This document shows positions 7,448 to 20,195 of a stretch of 52,173 bases of DNA, in pieces (within the stretch, counting starts at the first letter, position 1; each line of letters opens with the position of its first letter). The notes below the pieces were generated by a model, which did not search any database, was not told where the DNA came from, and saw only the letters and a program-made list of their open reading frames with translations. The stretch is from an uncultured Pelagibacteraceae bacterium. GTDB taxonomy: Bacteria > Pseudomonadota > Alphaproteobacteria > Pelagibacterales > Pelagibacteraceae. The translations under genes were made by a program, and so were the position numbers. Location of the stretch: positions 1 through 52,173 of the forward strand of contig CACLNK010000003.1 of NCBI GenBank assembly GCA_902608305.1. The letters are read 5' to 3'.

Positions 7448-8641
7448 TTGATCAAAAAACGGAAAGTTAACTCAGACAAATTTTCTTATTTTTCCCCAGG
7501 CATTTTAGTTCTTGAAAACAAAACTGTTTTCAGAGGAATGGGCATCGGTTATCAAGGAACTGCAACTGGAGAGGTGTGTTTCAATACATCACTAACAGGT
7601 TACCAAGAAATTATTTCTGATCCATCTTATGCTGGGCAAATAATTAATTTTACTTTTCCACATATAGGAAATGTTGGTACAAATAATGAAGACCATGAAT
7701 CTGATAAAATTTGGACAAGAGGTGTTATTTTTAATTCGGAAACTACCAACCCTTCAAACTATAGATCATTAAGAACTTTAGATGAATGGTTAAAAAAACA
7801 TAGAATAGTAGGAATAACTGGATTAGATACAAGAGGTTTAACTAATTTTATTAGAGATAAAGGTGCCCCGAAAGGTACCATTTCTAACAATAAAAAAGGG
7901 AATTTTAATTTAAAAAAATTAATTAATACATCTATAAAATGGCCTGGCCTAAAAGGTCTAGACCTGGCTCAAACTGTAACAACTTCAAAAAAATATGTGT
8001 GGAAAGGATTTAAAACTTGGAAAAAAGAAAAAGGTTTTGAAAAAAATAAAAAAAAATCACTTAGAATAGTTGCTGTAGATTATGGGATAAAAAAAAATAT
8101 ATTAAGATATTTTTCAAACTTTGATTGTGAAGTAATTGTTGTGCCTTGTAAGCTTAGTGCTGATGAAATAATTAAAATCAAACCTGACGGTATTTTTTTA
8201 TCAAACGGTCCTGGTGATCCTGCGGAGACAGGAAAATATGCGATCAAAATAATTCAAAAATTAATAAAATCAAATATTCCAATATTTGGAATATGTCTCG
8301 GACATCAACTGTTGGCTTTAGCGCTTAAAGCAAAAACAAAAAAAATGAAAATAGGCCACAGAGGTGCAAATCATCCAGTAAAAAATCTTATTAATGATAC
8401 TGTTGAAATTACAAGTCAAAATCATGGATTTGAAATAATTAAAGAAAGTTTACCAAAAAATATTGAAGTAACTCACAAGTCTTTATTTGATAACTGCATA
8501 GAGGGAATAAAATTAAAAAATAAACCAGTTTTTTCAGTTCAGTATCATCCTGAATCAAATCCAGGTCCACAAGATAGTCACTATTTATTTAAACTATTTA
8601 TTAATGAAGTAATAAAAAATGCCAAAAAGAAAAGATATTAA
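7448..8641 (+). CDS. carA: Carbamoyl-phosphate synthase small subunit (glutaminase)
   Basis: CarA hydrolyses glutamine and channels ammonia to CarB for carbamoyl phosphate, the precursor of arginine and pyrimidines. The N-terminal domain shows [21 protein letters not shown] (20 of its residues are near-invariant in the family) and the PHIGNVGTN motif. The C-terminal class I glutamine amidotransferase has FLSNGPGDP, the nucleophile Cys in [12 protein letters not shown], and the His-Glu pair in QYHPE. At 397 residues it is normal length. The start is TTG: an in-frame stop lies just upstream (7445) and the next ATG would remove conserved sequence. carB overlaps its 3' end by 23 bases. Confidence 0.97.
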   Translation: MIKKRKVNSDKFSYFSPGILVLENKTVFRGMGIGYQGTATGEVCFNTSLTGYQEIISDPSYAGQIINFTFPHIGNVGTNNEDHESDKIWTRGVIFNSETTNPSNYRSLRTLDEWLKKHRIVGITGLDTRGLTNFIRDKGAPKGTISNNKKGNFNLKKLINTSIKWPGLKGLDLAQTVTTSKKYVWKGFKTWKKEKGFEKNKKKSLRIVAVDYGIKKNILRYFSNFDCEVIVVPCKLSADEIIKIKPDGIFLSNGPGDPAETGKYAIKIIQKLIKSNIPIFGICLGHQLLALALKAKTKKMKIGHRGANHPVKNLINDTVEITSQNHGFEIIKESLPKNIEVTHKSLFDNCIEGIKLKNKPVFSVQYHPESNPGPQDSHYLFKLFINEVIKNAKKKRY

Positions 8642-11600
8642 GAAAATTTTAGTAGTGGGAGCTGGTCCAATTATTATTGGTCAGGCCTGTGAATTTGATT
8701 ATTCCGGAACTCAAGCATGTAAAGCATTAAAAGATGAGGGTTACAAAGTGATTTTAATTAATTCAAATCCCGCAACAATTATGACTGATCCTGGTGTCGC
8801 TCATAAAACTTATATCGAACCAATAACAATAGAAGTTTTAGAAAAAATATTAATAAAAGAAAAACCCGACGCAATTTTACCAACTATGGGTGGTCAAACA
8901 GCATTAAATTTAGCAATTAAAGCTGAAAAGACTGGGCTACTAAAAAAATATAAAATTGAACTAATTGGCGCAAACTCAAAAGCGATTTCTAACGCGGAAG
9001 ATAGAAAAAAATTTAGAAAAAACATGATTGATATTGGTTTAAATCTCCCAAAATCAGAAATAATTAATAACATTAAGCAAGCTAAAAAATGTTTAAAGAA
9101 AATAGGGTTACCTGCAATTATCAGGCCTGCTTTTACACTTGGTGGTCTTGGGGGTGGTATTACTAAAAATAGAAAAGAATTTTTCAAAATTGCGAAGGAA
9201 GGTCTTGATGCATCACCTGAAAATCAAGTTCTCGTAGAAGAGTGTCTACAAGGTTGGAAAGAATTTGAAATGGAAGTAGTAAGAGATAAAAAAGATAACT
9301 GTATCATTATATGTTCTATAGAAAATATAGATCCTATGGGAATTCATACTGGAGATTCTATCACTATAGCTCCTGCCTTAACGCTAACAGATAAAGAGTA
9401 TCAAGTTATGAGAAATGCTTCAATTGCTTGCTTGAGAAAAATTGGAGTGGAAACTGGGGGTTCTAATGTTCAATTCGCTATCAATCCAAAGAATGGAAGA
9501 ATGGTTATCATAGAAATGAACCCTAGAGTTTCTAGATCATCGGCACTTGCTTCAAAAGCAACTGGTTTTCCAATAGCAAAAGTAGCTGCAAAATTAGCGA
9601 TTGGTTATACACTTGATGAATTAAAAAATGAAATTACTAAAGTTACTCCAGCATCTTTTGAGCCAACCATAGACTATGTTGTTACAAAAGTTCCAAGATT
9701 TACTTTTGAAAAATTTTCTAATTCTCCAGCAATATTGGGAACTTCGATGAAATCTGTTGGAGAAGCTATGGCAATTGGTAGAAACTTTAAAGAATCTCTT
9801 CAAAAAGCATTGGTATCTCTAGAAATTGGGTTTTCAGGTTTAGATAGAATTTTTAATTTAAATAAGAAAGAAATTGAAAAAAAATTAAAGATAAATATTC
9901 CAAATAAAATTTTGTTAATTGCTGAAGCAATACGTAAAAAAATTAAGCTAACTAAAATATACAAATTGTCAAAAGTAGATCTTTGGTTTTTAGAACAAAT
10001 TAAAGAAATTATAGATGCGGAAAACCAAATCTTCAAAAAAGGTTTGCCAAAAAAATTTAATGAATTTAATAGAATTAAATCAATAGGGTTTTCAGATAAA
10101 AAATTATCTCAATTATCTGGTTTAAAAGAAACAATTGTTAGAAGAAAAAGATTGGCTTTAAATGTTTTGCCTGTATTCAAGAAAGTAGATACCTGTGCTG
10201 CTGAATTTAAATCTTTTACACCCTATATGTATTCAACATATCAAAGAAATTTTATGTTAAATACAGAATGTGAAGCAGATCCTTCATCTAAAAAGAAAGT
10301 AATTATTTTAGGAGGTGGACCTAACAGGATTGGCCAAGGAATTGAATTTGACTACTGTTGTTGCCAAGCAAGTTTTTCCTTAAAGGAAGCGGGATATGAA
10401 ACAATAATGATTAACTGTAATCCTGAGACCGTCTCCACTGATTATGACACAAGCGATAGATTGTACTTTGAACCTTTAATTGAAGAGTATGTTCATAACA
10501 TAATTTTAAAAGAAAAATCTAAAGGTAATTTAATAGGTATAATTGCTCAATTCGGTGGCCAAACCCCTATCAAATTAGCAAAATTTCTTCATGAAAATTC
10601 ATTGCCTATTATAGGAACTCAGTATTCTTCAATTGATCTTGCTGAAGATAGAGACAGATTTAGAAAACTTCTAATTAAATTAAAATTAAAACAAGCAGAT
10701 AGTGGCATTGCAAAATCTTATACTCAAGCAATCAAAATTGCTGAAAGAATTGGTCTGCCTTTAGTTGTTCGACCATCTTATGTTTTAGGTGGTAGAGCTA
10801 TGGAAATAGTTTATGAAAAGAATCAACTAAAAAATTTTGTGGAAAAAGCTTTTAAAGCTGCAGAAAACAACCCAATATTAATTGATAAATTTATTAACAA
10901 TGCTATGGAAGTTGACGTTGACGCTATTTCAGATGGTAATGAAGTATTTGTTGCAGGAATAATGCAACACATTGAAGAAGCAGGCATTCATTCTGGTGAC
11001 TCGGCATGTTGTCTGCCTCCAGTATCTATTAAGGAAAAATTAATAGTCAAAATTAAAAATCAAACAAAAAAGTTAGCATTAGCACTAAAAGTAAAAGGTT
11101 TTATGAATGTACAGTTTGCAATTAAAAATGACGAAATTTATGTAATTGAAGTTAATCCAAGAGCTAGCAGAACTGTTCCGTTTGTTTCAAAAGCTAAAGG
11201 AATTCCTTTAGCTAAAATTGCTTCAAGAGTAATGGCGGGTGAAAAATTATCAGAATTTAATTTAATAAATAAAAACAAGAATATGTTTGCTGTGAAAGAA
11301 TCTGTTTTTCCATTCAATAAATTTCCAAACGTTGATGTGCTGCTAGGCCCTGAAATGAAATCTACGGGAGAAGTAATGGGAATAGATAAAGATTTTGGCC
11401 TTGCGTATGCTAAAAGTCAAATTTCTGCTGGAAATTCATTGCCTACAAGAGGGCTGGCATTTATTTCCTTAAAAGACAAACATAAAACTGAAGGTATAGA
11501 TTTAGCAAAACAATTGGTTGAATTAAATTTTACATTGTGTGGGACAGAAGGTACTGCTAATGCAATAAAAAAAAATGGCATTAAATGTAAAAAAATAAAT

Positions 11601-11849
11601 AAAGTAAGTGGAGGCTCTCCTCATATTGTAGATATACTAAATGCAAAAAAAATTGCCTTGGTAATCAATACTGGAGGTGGAAAGCGTGCTTATGTGGTTC
11701 AAGATTCAACTTCCTTAAGAAGAGCAACATTAATTAATAAAGTTCCATATTGCACTAACATGTCTACTGCTTATGCTTGTTTAGAAGGTATAAAATCTCT
11801 TAAGTCAAAAAAAATGAATGTGAAAGCAATCCAAAATATCTTTCATTAA
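8619..11849 (+). CDS. carB: Carbamoyl-phosphate synthase large subunit
   Basis: CarB makes carbamoyl phosphate from bicarbonate, ammonia and two ATP. The 1,076-residue protein has the two homologous ATP-grasp halves. The first starts at [20 protein letters not shown], with LGGLGGGI and [19 protein letters not shown]. The second starts near residue 560 with [17 protein letters not shown], with [12 protein letters not shown] and [18 protein letters not shown]. The C-terminal MGS-like regulatory domain contains [14 protein letters not shown] and the late NTGGGKRAY. Length and order are normal. It overlaps carA by 23 bases. Its stop overlaps the stop of the convergent oxygenase-like gene in the tetranucleotide TTAA. 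Confidence 0.98.
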   Translation: MPKRKDIKKILVVGAGPIIIGQACEFDYSGTQACKALKDEGYKVILINSNPATIMTDPGVAHKTYIEPITIEVLEKILIKEKPDAILPTMGGQTALNLAIKAEKTGLLKKYKIELIGANSKAISNAEDRKKFRKNMIDIGLNLPKSEIINNIKQAKKCLKKIGLPAIIRPAFTLGGLGGGITKNRKEFFKIAKEGLDASPENQVLVEECLQGWKEFEMEVVRDKKDNCIIICSIENIDPMGIHTGDSITIAPALTLTDKEYQVMRNASIACLRKIGVETGGSNVQFAINPKNGRMVIIEMNPRVSRSSALASKATGFPIAKVAAKLAIGYTLDELKNEITKVTPASFEPTIDYVVTKVPRFTFEKFSNSPAILGTSMKSVGEAMAIGRNFKESLQKALVSLEIGFSGLDRIFNLNKKEIEKKLKINIPNKILLIAEAIRKKIKLTKIYKLSKVDLWFLEQIKEIIDAENQIFKKGLPKKFNEFNRIKSIGFSDKKLSQLSGLKETIVRRKRLALNVLPVFKKVDTCAAEFKSFTPYMYSTYQRNFMLNTECEADPSSKKKVIILGGGPNRIGQGIEFDYCCCQASFSLKEAGYETIMINCNPETVSTDYDTSDRLYFEPLIEEYVHNIILKEKSKGNLIGIIAQFGGQTPIKLAKFLHENSLPIIGTQYSSIDLAEDRDRFRKLLIKLKLKQADSGIAKSYTQAIKIAERIGLPLVVRPSYVLGGRAMEIVYEKNQLKNFVEKAFKAAENNPILIDKFINNAMEVDVDAISDGNEVFVAGIMQHIEEAGIHSGDSACCLPPVSIKEKLIVKIKNQTKKLALALKVKGFMNVQFAIKNDEIYVIEVNPRASRTVPFVSKAKGIPLAKIASRVMAGEKLSEFNLINKNKNMFAVKESVFPFNKFPNVDVLLGPEMKSTGEVMGIDKDFGLAYAKSQISAGNSLPTRGLAFISLKDKHKTEGIDLAKQLVELNFTLCGTEGTANAIKKNGIKCKKINKVSGGSPHIVDILNAKKIALVINTGGGKRAYVVQDSTSLRRATLINKVPYCTNMSTAYACLEGIKSLKSKKMNVKAIQNIFH

Positions 11850-12508
11850 TCAACTGGCCAATCAGTTTGAAAAGTTACATAATTTATCTGTAAACATCGT
11901 CTTTCTTTTTTTATCTCTTTTTTTTCCATTCCATGCCAAGCATTCGGACCACTAGTAAAAAAATATCCATAATTATGCTTATAGGGAATTGTTTTTATTT
12001 TTTCTAATTTTTCATTATAAAAATCCGTACCAAGATTTTCAGATTCGCCATAAGGATTAGCAAACACTAAACCAGAAACAAGTTTTTCTTTTATATCACA
12101 GTGTGGCTTTAACCAAAAACCTTGCCTATCACATATGACTTCTAATCTAGCATATGATTTAGAAAGATCTTTCTTAACTAATTCACTGATAAATTGATAA
12201 GTATCCTTATTTCTAAGTTCATCAATTAAGTTGGTTAAATTTTTAAAATGTTTTGAATTTTCTTTGTTAATAAAACATCTAAATTTTAATGCTTTGCCTC
12301 CACTTTCTATGCCTTTTCTAAATTTTCCCTCTCCTCCATCAAGAGCTCTGGTTCCATCATAATTAATATTTACTTTATTTAAATCCACTATTTCTGCATT
12401 ACATATCTCTTGAAGTGCATCTTCATTCAGTGGTTTATCTAATTCCCAATGATTGAACGGTGAATTGTGAAACTTCAATTGAGTCTTTAATGAATTTAAA
12501 AATTGCAT
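11846..12508 (-). CDS. 2-oxoglutarate/Fe(II)-dependent oxygenase-like protein
   Basis: This 220-residue protein looks like a small 2OG-Fe(II) dioxygenase. A plausible facial triad is visible: His and Asp in KPHCDIKEK (about residues 132-140), the distal His in NAWHGME (about 192) and a 2-oxoglutarate-binding Arg in [12 protein letters not shown] (about 203). The remaining sequence fits the double-stranded beta-helix pattern with conserved [19 protein letters not shown] in the middle. I cannot name the substrate. It lies 16 bases downstream of the ELM1-family gene on the same strand, so the two are probably co-transcribed. Its tail overlaps carB by four bases. The family call is by motif only. 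Confidence 0.6.
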   Translation of the reverse strand: MQFLNSLKTQLKFHNSPFNHWELDKPLNEDALQEICNAEIVDLNKVNINYDGTRALDGGEGKFRKGIESGGKALKFRCFINKENSKHFKNLTNLIDELRNKDTYQFISELVKKDLSKSYARLEVICDRQGFWLKPHCDIKEKLVSGLVFANPYGESENLGTDFYNEKLEKIKTIPYKHNYGYFFTSGPNAWHGMEKKEIKKERRCLQINYVTFQTDWPVD

Positions 12509-12524
12509 TTATCTTATAAAAATA

Positions 12525-13472
12525 TTATTTGTTTAATCTATCATTTATTATTTTTGCCACTCTTTCAGATTCATTGAAATTATTATATTTCCAATGCTCT
12601 ACCTTTTCTCCTAAGTTTTTAGTAATTCCCATGTCTTTAAATAATTGAAAAAATTTTTTAAATCTATAATTATTTCTTTTATTTTTCATGTGAGCAATAA
12701 AAATTGGTTTTCCAGAAATAGCAGCTTCAGAAATCATTGAAGTTGAGTCGCAGGTTATAACTATGTTGCTAGCTATTGCTAGTGAAGATAAATAAGCTTG
12801 CTTATTCACTTCAGTAATAACATATCCATCGTTCTGAAATTCTTTTTGAGCTAGCTCAATTGTTTTTTGGGGGGTACGCATTGATGGTACAATTATTGCT
12901 TTATAGCCATTATAAATAAAACTTTCTTTTATTTGATTAAATATTTTAGATATTTCTTCATTATCAAAACTATAGTATTTATTTGGACCCCCTAATATTA
13001 ATGCAACAACCTTTTGGCTCTGAACTTTATCAACCAAATAAGTTTTTGATTTTTCGATTTCTTCCTCTGTAATGTAATGAATTGCTCCTTTTGAATTAAT
13101 TACATTTTCCCCCTTTAATCCATCGTGCTCAGGCGCAACAATTATATTAAAATTATTAAAATTAATTTTTGGATCTTGTATGTGTATTGTAAAAATATTT
13201 TTATTTTTTTTCTTTAGTAATATTGATGGAATTACACTTTTTCTTCCACATGAAATTATTAAATCAATTTTTTCAGTATTTGTTACATAATTTTTATCTT
13301 TTAAAATTATTTCTGATTTTGGTGTAAATTTAGGAGGAATATAATTCCACAACCAATTTAATCGTACAATCTTATGGTGAAACTCAACCTTTAAAGCCTT
13401 GGCCAATCCTTCAACCTGGCTAATCATACCATGATAGCCTCCTGTTAATAATAAAGCTTTTAATTTAGCCAT
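12525..13472 (-). CDS. ELM1-family (DUF1022) protein, glycosyltransferase-B-like
   Basis: This 315-residue protein resembles the bacterial ELM1/DUF1022 family, often mislabelled as a sugar epimerase and related by fold to GT-B glycosyltransferases. Visible family features are GGYHGMISQVEGLAKAL at the N-terminus, LIISCGRKSVIPSILLKK and the IHIQDPKINFNNFNIIVAPEHD block, which is diagnostic. ALILGGPNKYY (about 158), VPSMRTP and ITCDSTSMISEAAISGKP (about 240-257) follow. The ligand is not known for bacterial members. It precedes the 2OG oxygenase-like gene by 16 bases and diverges from guaC across 93 bases. Confidence 0.8.
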   Translation of the reverse strand: MAKLKALLLTGGYHGMISQVEGLAKALKVEFHHKIVRLNWLWNYIPPKFTPKSEIILKDKNYVTNTEKIDLIISCGRKSVIPSILLKKKNKNIFTIHIQDPKINFNNFNIIVAPEHDGLKGENVINSKGAIHYITEEEIEKSKTYLVDKVQSQKVVALILGGPNKYYSFDNEEISKIFNQIKESFIYNGYKAIIVPSMRTPQKTIELAQKEFQNDGYVITEVNKQAYLSSLAIASNIVITCDSTSMISEAAISGKPIFIAHMKNKRNNYRFKKFFQLFKDMGITKNLGEKVEHWKYNNFNESERVAKIINDRLNK

Positions 13473-13524
13473 TTTTATTTATTTATATTTCAAAATTTAA
13501 TTTATCCAAACATATTTGTTTTTA

Positions 13525-13554
13525 TTGAAATGAAATACAAAGAATATATACATT
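13525..13554 (+). promoter_or_regulatory. Weak candidate promoter for guaC
   Basis: TTGAAA (13525-13530) and TACATT (13549-13554) with an 18-base spacer lie just before the guaC ATG at 13566 in the 93-base divergent gap. This is a weak match in AT-rich DNA. I saw no riboswitch-like structure here. Confidence 0.3.
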
Positions 13555-13565
13555 AGCTCTGCAAA

Positions 13566-14603
13566 ATGCGTATCGAAGAAGATATTAAGCTAGATTATTC
13601 TGATGTTCTCTTTAGACCAAAGAGAAGTACCCTTCATAGTCGAAAAGAAGTCAATTTAAAACGTACATACAAATTTAAATACAGCAATAATGAATGGTCA
13701 GGAATTCCTATAATAGCTGCAAATATGGATGGCGTGGGAGAATTAGGAGTGGCAAAAAATCTTGCAGAATTTGAAATAATAACAAGTTTGACAAAACAAC
13801 ATGATGTCAAGATGATCAAACGTTGTTCTTATATAAAGTCAATTTTTCAACATATTGCTTTAAGTACAGGAACAAGTGACAAAGATTTTAAAAGAATAAA
13901 TGATATTTTAAAAGATCACAGTTTTTTTCAATTTATTTGTATAGATATTGCTAATGGATATTCTGATCATTTTAGTAAGTTTGTAAAATCCGTAAGAGAA
14001 AAATATCCTACAAAAACTATAATTGCTGGTAATGTTGTTACCGCCGATATGACTCAAGAGTTAATATTAAGTGGTGCCGATATTGTTAAAGTAGGAATAG
14101 GACCAGGAAGTGTATGTACCACTAGAATTCAAACTGGAGTAGGCTATCCACAATTGAGTGCAGTCATAGAATGTTCTGATGCTGCTCATGGACTTGGGGC
14201 ACATATTATTGCAGATGGTGGGTGTACTTGTCCTGGAGATGTTGCAAAAGCTTTTGGTGCAGGCGCTGATTTTGTAATGTTAGGTGGAATGTTCGCAGGT
14301 CATGATGAAGGCAAAGGTAAAATTGTAAAAAAAAATGGATCAAAATATATTGAGTTTTATGGCTCTAGTTCAAACACTGCTGTCAAAAAACACTATGGAG
14401 GACTTTCAGATTACAGAAGTAGTGAAGGAAAAACGGTAAGACTTAAATATCGAGGAAAAATAAAGGATACGGTGCTAAATATACTCGGTGGTATTAGAAG
14501 TAGCTGCACTTATGTTGGGGCTCCTTCTCTTAAACAATTAAGTAAATGCACTACATTTGTTAGAGTAAATAATCAACATAACGAAACTTTTGATCAAAAA
14601 TAA
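13566..14603 (+). CDS. guaC: GMP reductase
   Basis: GMP reductase converts GMP to IMP with NADPH, for purine salvage and adenylate/guanylate balance. The 345-residue protein matches the GuaC branch of the IMPDH/GMPR superfamily, without CBS domains. It has [14 protein letters not shown] at the N-terminus, [19 protein letters not shown], the catalytic loop [19 protein letters not shown] with the nucleophile Cys (about residue 182), then [21 protein letters not shown] and the GMFAGHDEG and [15 protein letters not shown] segments. The length matches E. coli-type GuaC. It is divergent from the ELM1-family gene, and trxB follows 56 bases later. Confidence 0.96.
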   Translation: MRIEEDIKLDYSDVLFRPKRSTLHSRKEVNLKRTYKFKYSNNEWSGIPIIAANMDGVGELGVAKNLAEFEIITSLTKQHDVKMIKRCSYIKSIFQHIALSTGTSDKDFKRINDILKDHSFFQFICIDIANGYSDHFSKFVKSVREKYPTKTIIAGNVVTADMTQELILSGADIVKVGIGPGSVCTTRIQTGVGYPQLSAVIECSDAAHGLGAHIIADGGCTCPGDVAKAFGAGADFVMLGGMFAGHDEGKGKIVKKNGSKYIEFYGSSSNTAVKKHYGGLSDYRSSEGKTVRLKYRGKIKDTVLNILGGIRSSCTYVGAPSLKQLSKCTTFVRVNNQHNETFDQK

Positions 14604-14659
14604 TTAATTATATTTAAATCTTATAATTTTTAGAAAAGTACTTACATAACAAACAAATT

Positions 14660-15604
14660 ATGGATAAAAGTTTAACAAAGCATACAAAAGTTTTAATTAT
14701 AGGATCCGGACCGGCTGGTTATACAGCGGCAGTTTATGCGGCTAGAGCTATGTTAAAACCAATTTTAGTTCATGGCTTTCAACCAGGTGGCCAAATGACT
14801 ATTACAACAGACGTTGAAAATTACCCTGGATTTGCAGACGTTATTCAGGGACCTTGGCTTATGGATCAAATGAAAGATCAAGCTAAAGCTGTAGGTACTG
14901 ATTTAGTTGATGACCATATTTCTTCAGTAAACCTAAAAACTAAACCATTTGAAGCATTTGGAGATAGCGGAAAAAAATATACTGCTGATAGCATAATTAT
15001 TTCTACTGGTGCACAAGCAAGATGGCTCAACTTGAAATCTGAAGAAGAATTTAAAGGATTCGGAGTTTCTGCGTGTGCAACATGTGATGGATTTTTCTTT
15101 AAAGAAAAAGAAGTCGCTGTTGTAGGTGGTGGTAATGCGGCTGTAGAAGAGGCAATCTTTTTAACTAAATTTGCTTCAAAAGTAAAATTAATTCATAGAA
15201 GAGATTCTTTGAGAGCGGAAAAACTACTTCAGAAAAAATTAATGGATAACAAAAAAATTGAAATTATTTGGGACAGTATAGTTGAGGAGGTCATAGGAGA
15301 TAATGATCCAAAAAACGTTAAAGGATTAAAAATTAAAAATGTAAAAACAAATAAAATTGAAGAATTAAAAATAGATGGTCTTTTCATTGCTATTGGTCAT
15401 GATCCAGCTACTCAATTATTTAAAGATCAATTAGATATGGATAAAGAAGGTTATTTAACTACTAAGCCTGACTCAACTCAGACAAATGTACCTGGGGTAT
15501 TTGCAGCAGGCGATGTAAAAGATAAAATTTTTAGACAAGCCGTAACTGCTGCGGGGATGGGTTGTATGGCTGCACTTGAAGCTGAAAAATTTCTATCTCA
15601 CTAA
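14660..15604 (+). CDS. trxB: Thioredoxin-disulfide reductase
   Basis: TrxB passes electrons from NADPH through FAD to thioredoxin. The 314-residue flavoprotein has the FAD-binding GSGPAGYTAAVYAARA (residues 11-26), the redox-active CATC in SACATCDGFFF (about 135-140), the NADPH-binding GGGNAAVEEAIFL and the C-terminal FAD motif GVFAAGDVKD. Length and domain order are typical. It follows guaC by 56 bases. A 36-base convergent gap separates it from the aminotransferase gene; that gap holds no convincing terminator. Confidence 0.97.
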   Translation: MDKSLTKHTKVLIIGSGPAGYTAAVYAARAMLKPILVHGFQPGGQMTITTDVENYPGFADVIQGPWLMDQMKDQAKAVGTDLVDDHISSVNLKTKPFEAFGDSGKKYTADSIIISTGAQARWLNLKSEEEFKGFGVSACATCDGFFFKEKEVAVVGGGNAAVEEAIFLTKFASKVKLIHRRDSLRAEKLLQKKLMDNKKIEIIWDSIVEEVIGDNDPKNVKGLKIKNVKTNKIEELKIDGLFIAIGHDPATQLFKDQLDMDKEGYLTTKPDSTQTNVPGVFAAGDVKDKIFRQAVTAAGMGCMAALEAEKFLSH

Positions 15605-15640
15605 AAAGTTAAGTTCTATTAATCTCAACTATTTCATTAA

Positions 15641-16837
<1,197 letters not shown>

Positions 16838-16864
16838 TTAATATTCTAATACCTTGTTTACTTT

Positions 16865-19036
16865 ATGCAAAATACTTATCAAGATTTAATTACAGATATT
16901 CAAAGTAAAAATCCAGAAATAAGTGAAAAACTTGAAGGTGGTAAAAAATTTAAACTTGTAACAGATTTTAAACCTGCTGGAGATCAACCGGAAGCAATAA
17001 AAAAATTAGTTAATAACGCAAATAAAGGTGAGTTTAATCAAGTTCTCCTAGGGGTTACTGGTTCTGGAAAAACTTTTACAATGGCAAAAGTAATAGAACA
17101 AACTAATAGACCTTCTTTAATCTTGGCTCCTAATAAAACACTGGCCGCTCAACTTTATGGAGAAATGAAAACTTTTTTTCCAGATAACGCTGTTGAGTAT
17201 TTTGTTTCTTATTATGATTACTATACACCGGAAGCTTACGTTCCTAGGTCAGATACTTATATCGAAAAAGAAGCTTCTATAAATGAACAAATAGATCGTA
17301 TGAGACATTCAGCAACAAGATCTTTATTAGAAAGAGATGATGTTCTAATAGTTGCAAGTGTATCATGTATTTATGGACTGGGCTCAGTTGAGGCTTATGG
17401 CAAAATGACCTTAACTCTAAAAAAAAAATCTGAATATAATAGAGAACAAATTATAAAATCATTAGTTAATTTACAATATAAGAGAAATGACCAGAATTTT
17501 TATAGAGGAACCTTTAGAGCCAGAGGAGAATATTTAGAAATTTTTCCTTCACATTTAGAAGATCGTGCTTGGAGGTTAAGTTTATTTGGTGATAAATTAG
17601 AAAAAATTGAAGAATTCGATCCTTTAACTGGAGATCACATTAAAGATCTAAAATTAGTTAAAATATATGCTAACAGTCACTACATCACTCCAAAACCCAC
17701 TATAGAACAGGCAATAATAAATATTAAAAAAGAATTAGAGATAACTCTTAAAAAACACAAAGAGCAAAATAAATTACTTGAAGCGCAACGTTTAGAAGAA
17801 AGAACTAAGTTTGATTTAGAGATGATTGAAGCAACAGGATCTTGTGCTGGTATTGAAAACTATTCAAGATTTTTATCTGGAAGAAAACCAGGTGAGCCAC
17901 CTCCTACACTATTTGAATATTTTCCTGATAATACTTTAATATTTGTTGACGAATGTCATGTAACCGTTCCTCAACTAAATGGCATGTTTAAAGGTGATAG
18001 ATCAAGAAAAAGCACTCTTGCTGAATATGGGTTTAGATTACCTTCGTGCATGGATAACAGGCCACTAAAATTCGAAGAATGGAATATGATGAGAACTCAA
18101 ACAATTTTTGTGTCTGCTACACCAGGACCTTGGGAATTAGAACAAGTAAAAGGAAAATATGTTGATCAAGTAATTAGGCCAACCGGATTAATTGATCCTC
18201 CTGTAGAAGTTAGACCTGCAAAAAATCAAGTGGATGATTTAATGCACGAGTGTAAAAAAACCATTAAGAAAAATTATAGAGTTTTAGTTACAACTTTAAC
18301 TAAAAGAATGGCAGAAGACTTAACAGAATATCTCCATGAAAATGGAATTAAAGTTAGATATATGCATTCTGACATAGATACTCTTGAAAGAATTGAAATT
18401 ATGAGAGATCTAAGAATGGGTGTGTTTGATGTTCTAGTTGGTATTAATCTCTTAAGAGAAGGATTGGATATACCTGAATGTGCACTAGTTGGAATTTTAG
18501 ATGCTGATAAAGAAGGTTTTTTAAGATCGGAAAGATCATTAATTCAAACAATCGGAAGAGCGGCAAGAAATTTGGATGGTAAAGTTATTTTGTATGCTGA
18601 CAAAGAAACTAAAAGTATTCATAAAGCTATTGAAGAAACTGATAGAAGAAGAACTATTCAATTAAAGTATAATAAAAAAAATAATATTAGTGCAACAACA
18701 GTAAAAAAAGAAATAAGTGATGTGTTGGAAAATGTTTATGAAAAAGATTATATAAAAATAGGAACTGAAGCAAATATAGGGGGAAATCTAAAAAAACACT
18801 TAAAAGCCTTAAATAAAAAAATGAAAGAATCAGCCTCAAATCTAGAATTTGAAGAGGCAGCAAAAATAAGAGATGAGATCAGAAAACTTGAAAGTACAGA
18901 ATTAGAGATTACACTTAACCCTAAAGTAAAACGGCATAGTCTAAATAATAAAATTTATCCAAAAGGAAGATCAACTATGGGTCTTCCGGGAACTAGAGCA
19001 AAAAAAGGAAAAAAAAAGTGGAAGCAAATAAAATAA
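16865..19036 (+). CDS. uvrB: Excinuclease ABC subunit B
   Basis: UvrB verifies DNA damage and positions UvrC in nucleotide excision repair. The 723-residue protein has the QPEAIKKLV motif, Walker [14 protein letters not shown] (about residue 59), the beta-hairpin region [12 protein letters not shown], a DECH-type Walker B (FVDECHVT; many members read DESH), the helicase motif [14 protein letters not shown], and a C-terminal UVR domain for UvrC contact ([17 protein letters not shown]). uvrC lies two genes downstream, so both nuclease-complex parts share one transcription unit with folate genes between them. The pteridine reductase gene overlaps its 3' end by 19 bases. Confidence 0.97.
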   Translation: MQNTYQDLITDIQSKNPEISEKLEGGKKFKLVTDFKPAGDQPEAIKKLVNNANKGEFNQVLLGVTGSGKTFTMAKVIEQTNRPSLILAPNKTLAAQLYGEMKTFFPDNAVEYFVSYYDYYTPEAYVPRSDTYIEKEASINEQIDRMRHSATRSLLERDDVLIVASVSCIYGLGSVEAYGKMTLTLKKKSEYNREQIIKSLVNLQYKRNDQNFYRGTFRARGEYLEIFPSHLEDRAWRLSLFGDKLEKIEEFDPLTGDHIKDLKLVKIYANSHYITPKPTIEQAIINIKKELEITLKKHKEQNKLLEAQRLEERTKFDLEMIEATGSCAGIENYSRFLSGRKPGEPPPTLFEYFPDNTLIFVDECHVTVPQLNGMFKGDRSRKSTLAEYGFRLPSCMDNRPLKFEEWNMMRTQTIFVSATPGPWELEQVKGKYVDQVIRPTGLIDPPVEVRPAKNQVDDLMHECKKTIKKNYRVLVTTLTKRMAEDLTEYLHENGIKVRYMHSDIDTLERIEIMRDLRMGVFDVLVGINLLREGLDIPECALVGILDADKEGFLRSERSLIQTIGRAARNLDGKVILYADKETKSIHKAIEETDRRRTIQLKYNKKNNISATTVKKEISDVLENVYEKDYIKIGTEANIGGNLKKHLKALNKKMKESASNLEFEEAAKIRDEIRKLESTELEITLNPKVKRHSLNNKIYPKGRSTMGLPGTRAKKGKKKWKQIK

Positions 19037-19773
19037 TTATAACCGGCGGAGCTACAAGAATTGGTGCAGCAATTGCAAAGAAGTTATCTGGCTCGGGAGT
19101 GGAGATTGTAATTCATTATAATAAATCAAAAACAAATGCTGAAAAATTAAAAAAAAAATTATCAAGAAATTCAACAAAAGTATATTTAGTCAAAGGAGAT
19201 CTAAGCAAAGAACTTGATTTAAAAAAAATAGTTAAATTTTGTAAAAGAAAATTAAAATATTTTGACTGTTTAATAAATAATGCCTCATTGTTTGAAAATG
19301 ACAAATTAGAAAATTTTACTACTGATAGTTGGGGAAAACATTTAAGAACAAATTTAAGAGCTCCTGCATATTTATCAAAAGAATTTGCCAAAAATATAAA
19401 AGGTAGAAATAATAATATTATTAATATTATTGATCAAAGAGTTTTTAAATTAACACCACTTTTCTTTTCATACACAATAAGCAAGACTGGCCTTTATACT
19501 TTAACCAAAACTAGCGCTATAAGCTTAGCTCCAAAGATAAGAGTAAATGGCATCGCTCCAGGACCAACGCTAAAAAATAAGCGGCAAAGTGAAAAACATT
19601 TTAGAAAACAATATTTAGCTACCCCTTTAAAAAGACAAGTTAATGTCTCAGAAATTTGCAATACAGTTGACTTTTTTATTAAAAACAGATCAATTACTGG
19701 ACAAGTATTAGCCGTTGATAGTGGTCAAAATTTAAATTGGCAAACGCCCGATATTATTGGGACAAAGGAATGA
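19018..19773 (+). CDS. folM: Short-chain dehydrogenase, FolM/PTR1-like pteridine (dihydromonapterin/dihydrofolate) reductase
   Basis: This 251-residue SDR has the NADP-binding [13 protein letters not shown] (about residues 9-21), the NNAS motif and the active-site YTISK. The catalytic Ser of ordinary SDRs is replaced by Asp (NIIDQRV, some 14 residues before the Tyr). That is the pattern I know from E. coli FolM and trypanosomatid PTR1. The next gene is folB, which strengthens a role in reducing dihydrofolate or dihydromonapterin. The start is GTG, overlapping the uvrB tail by 19 bases; the sequence begins directly before the Rossmann strand, so no earlier start is needed. The exact pterin substrate is inferred. 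Confidence 0.75.
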   Translation: MEANKIIITGGATRIGAAIAKKLSGSGVEIVIHYNKSKTNAEKLKKKLSRNSTKVYLVKGDLSKELDLKKIVKFCKRKLKYFDCLINNASLFENDKLENFTTDSWGKHLRTNLRAPAYLSKEFAKNIKGRNNNIINIIDQRVFKLTPLFFSYTISKTGLYTLTKTSAISLAPKIRVNGIAPGPTLKNKRQSEKHFRKQYLATPLKRQVNVSEICNTVDFFIKNRSITGQVLAVDSGQNLNWQTPDIIGTKE

Positions 19774-20195
19774 AAAAAAATAATCTTAAAGTTGTTAAAA
19801 TAGATAATAATAAAAGCTTATTTAATTATGAGAAAAAAATTCTTATTAAAGACCTAGCTTTAGATTTAAAGCTTGGTTATTATGATTTTGAAAAAGATAA
19901 ACCACAAAAAGTAAAATTTACATTAGAAATAGATTACAGAGATAAAAAACCAACCAATGATAAAGATTTAAAATCAATAGTTAATTACGACAAAGTAGTA
20001 AAACTAATTAGAAAATTAGTAAAAAATAAACATTATAACTTTCTTGAAACATTGGCTGAAGATGTTTTTGATGAGCTGTTTAAAGATAAAAGAATTGATA
20101 AAATAACTCTTCAAATAGAAAAATTAGAAATTATGAAAGACTGCTCATCAGTTGGGATACAAGTTTCTAAAAAAAGAAGCCATGAAAAGCTCTGA
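19770..20195 (+). CDS. folB: Dihydroneopterin aldolase
   Basis: FolB converts dihydroneopterin to 6-hydroxymethyl-dihydropterin in folate synthesis; related FolX epimerases share the fold. The protein (about 141 residues) has an N-terminal extension of some 20 residues, then [31 protein letters not shown], the [12 protein letters not shown] segment with the pterin-binding Glu, and [20 protein letters not shown] with the catalytic Lys. I chose the ATG at 19770, which overlaps the reductase stop as ATGA; a TTG 33 bases upstream would lie deep inside that gene. uvrC begins inside its last codons. Confidence 0.88.
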   Translation: MKKNNLKVVKIDNNKSLFNYEKKILIKDLALDLKLGYYDFEKDKPQKVKFTLEIDYRDKKPTNDKDLKSIVNYDKVVKLIRKLVKNKHYNFLETLAEDVFDELFKDKRIDKITLQIEKLEIMKDCSSVGIQVSKKRSHEKL

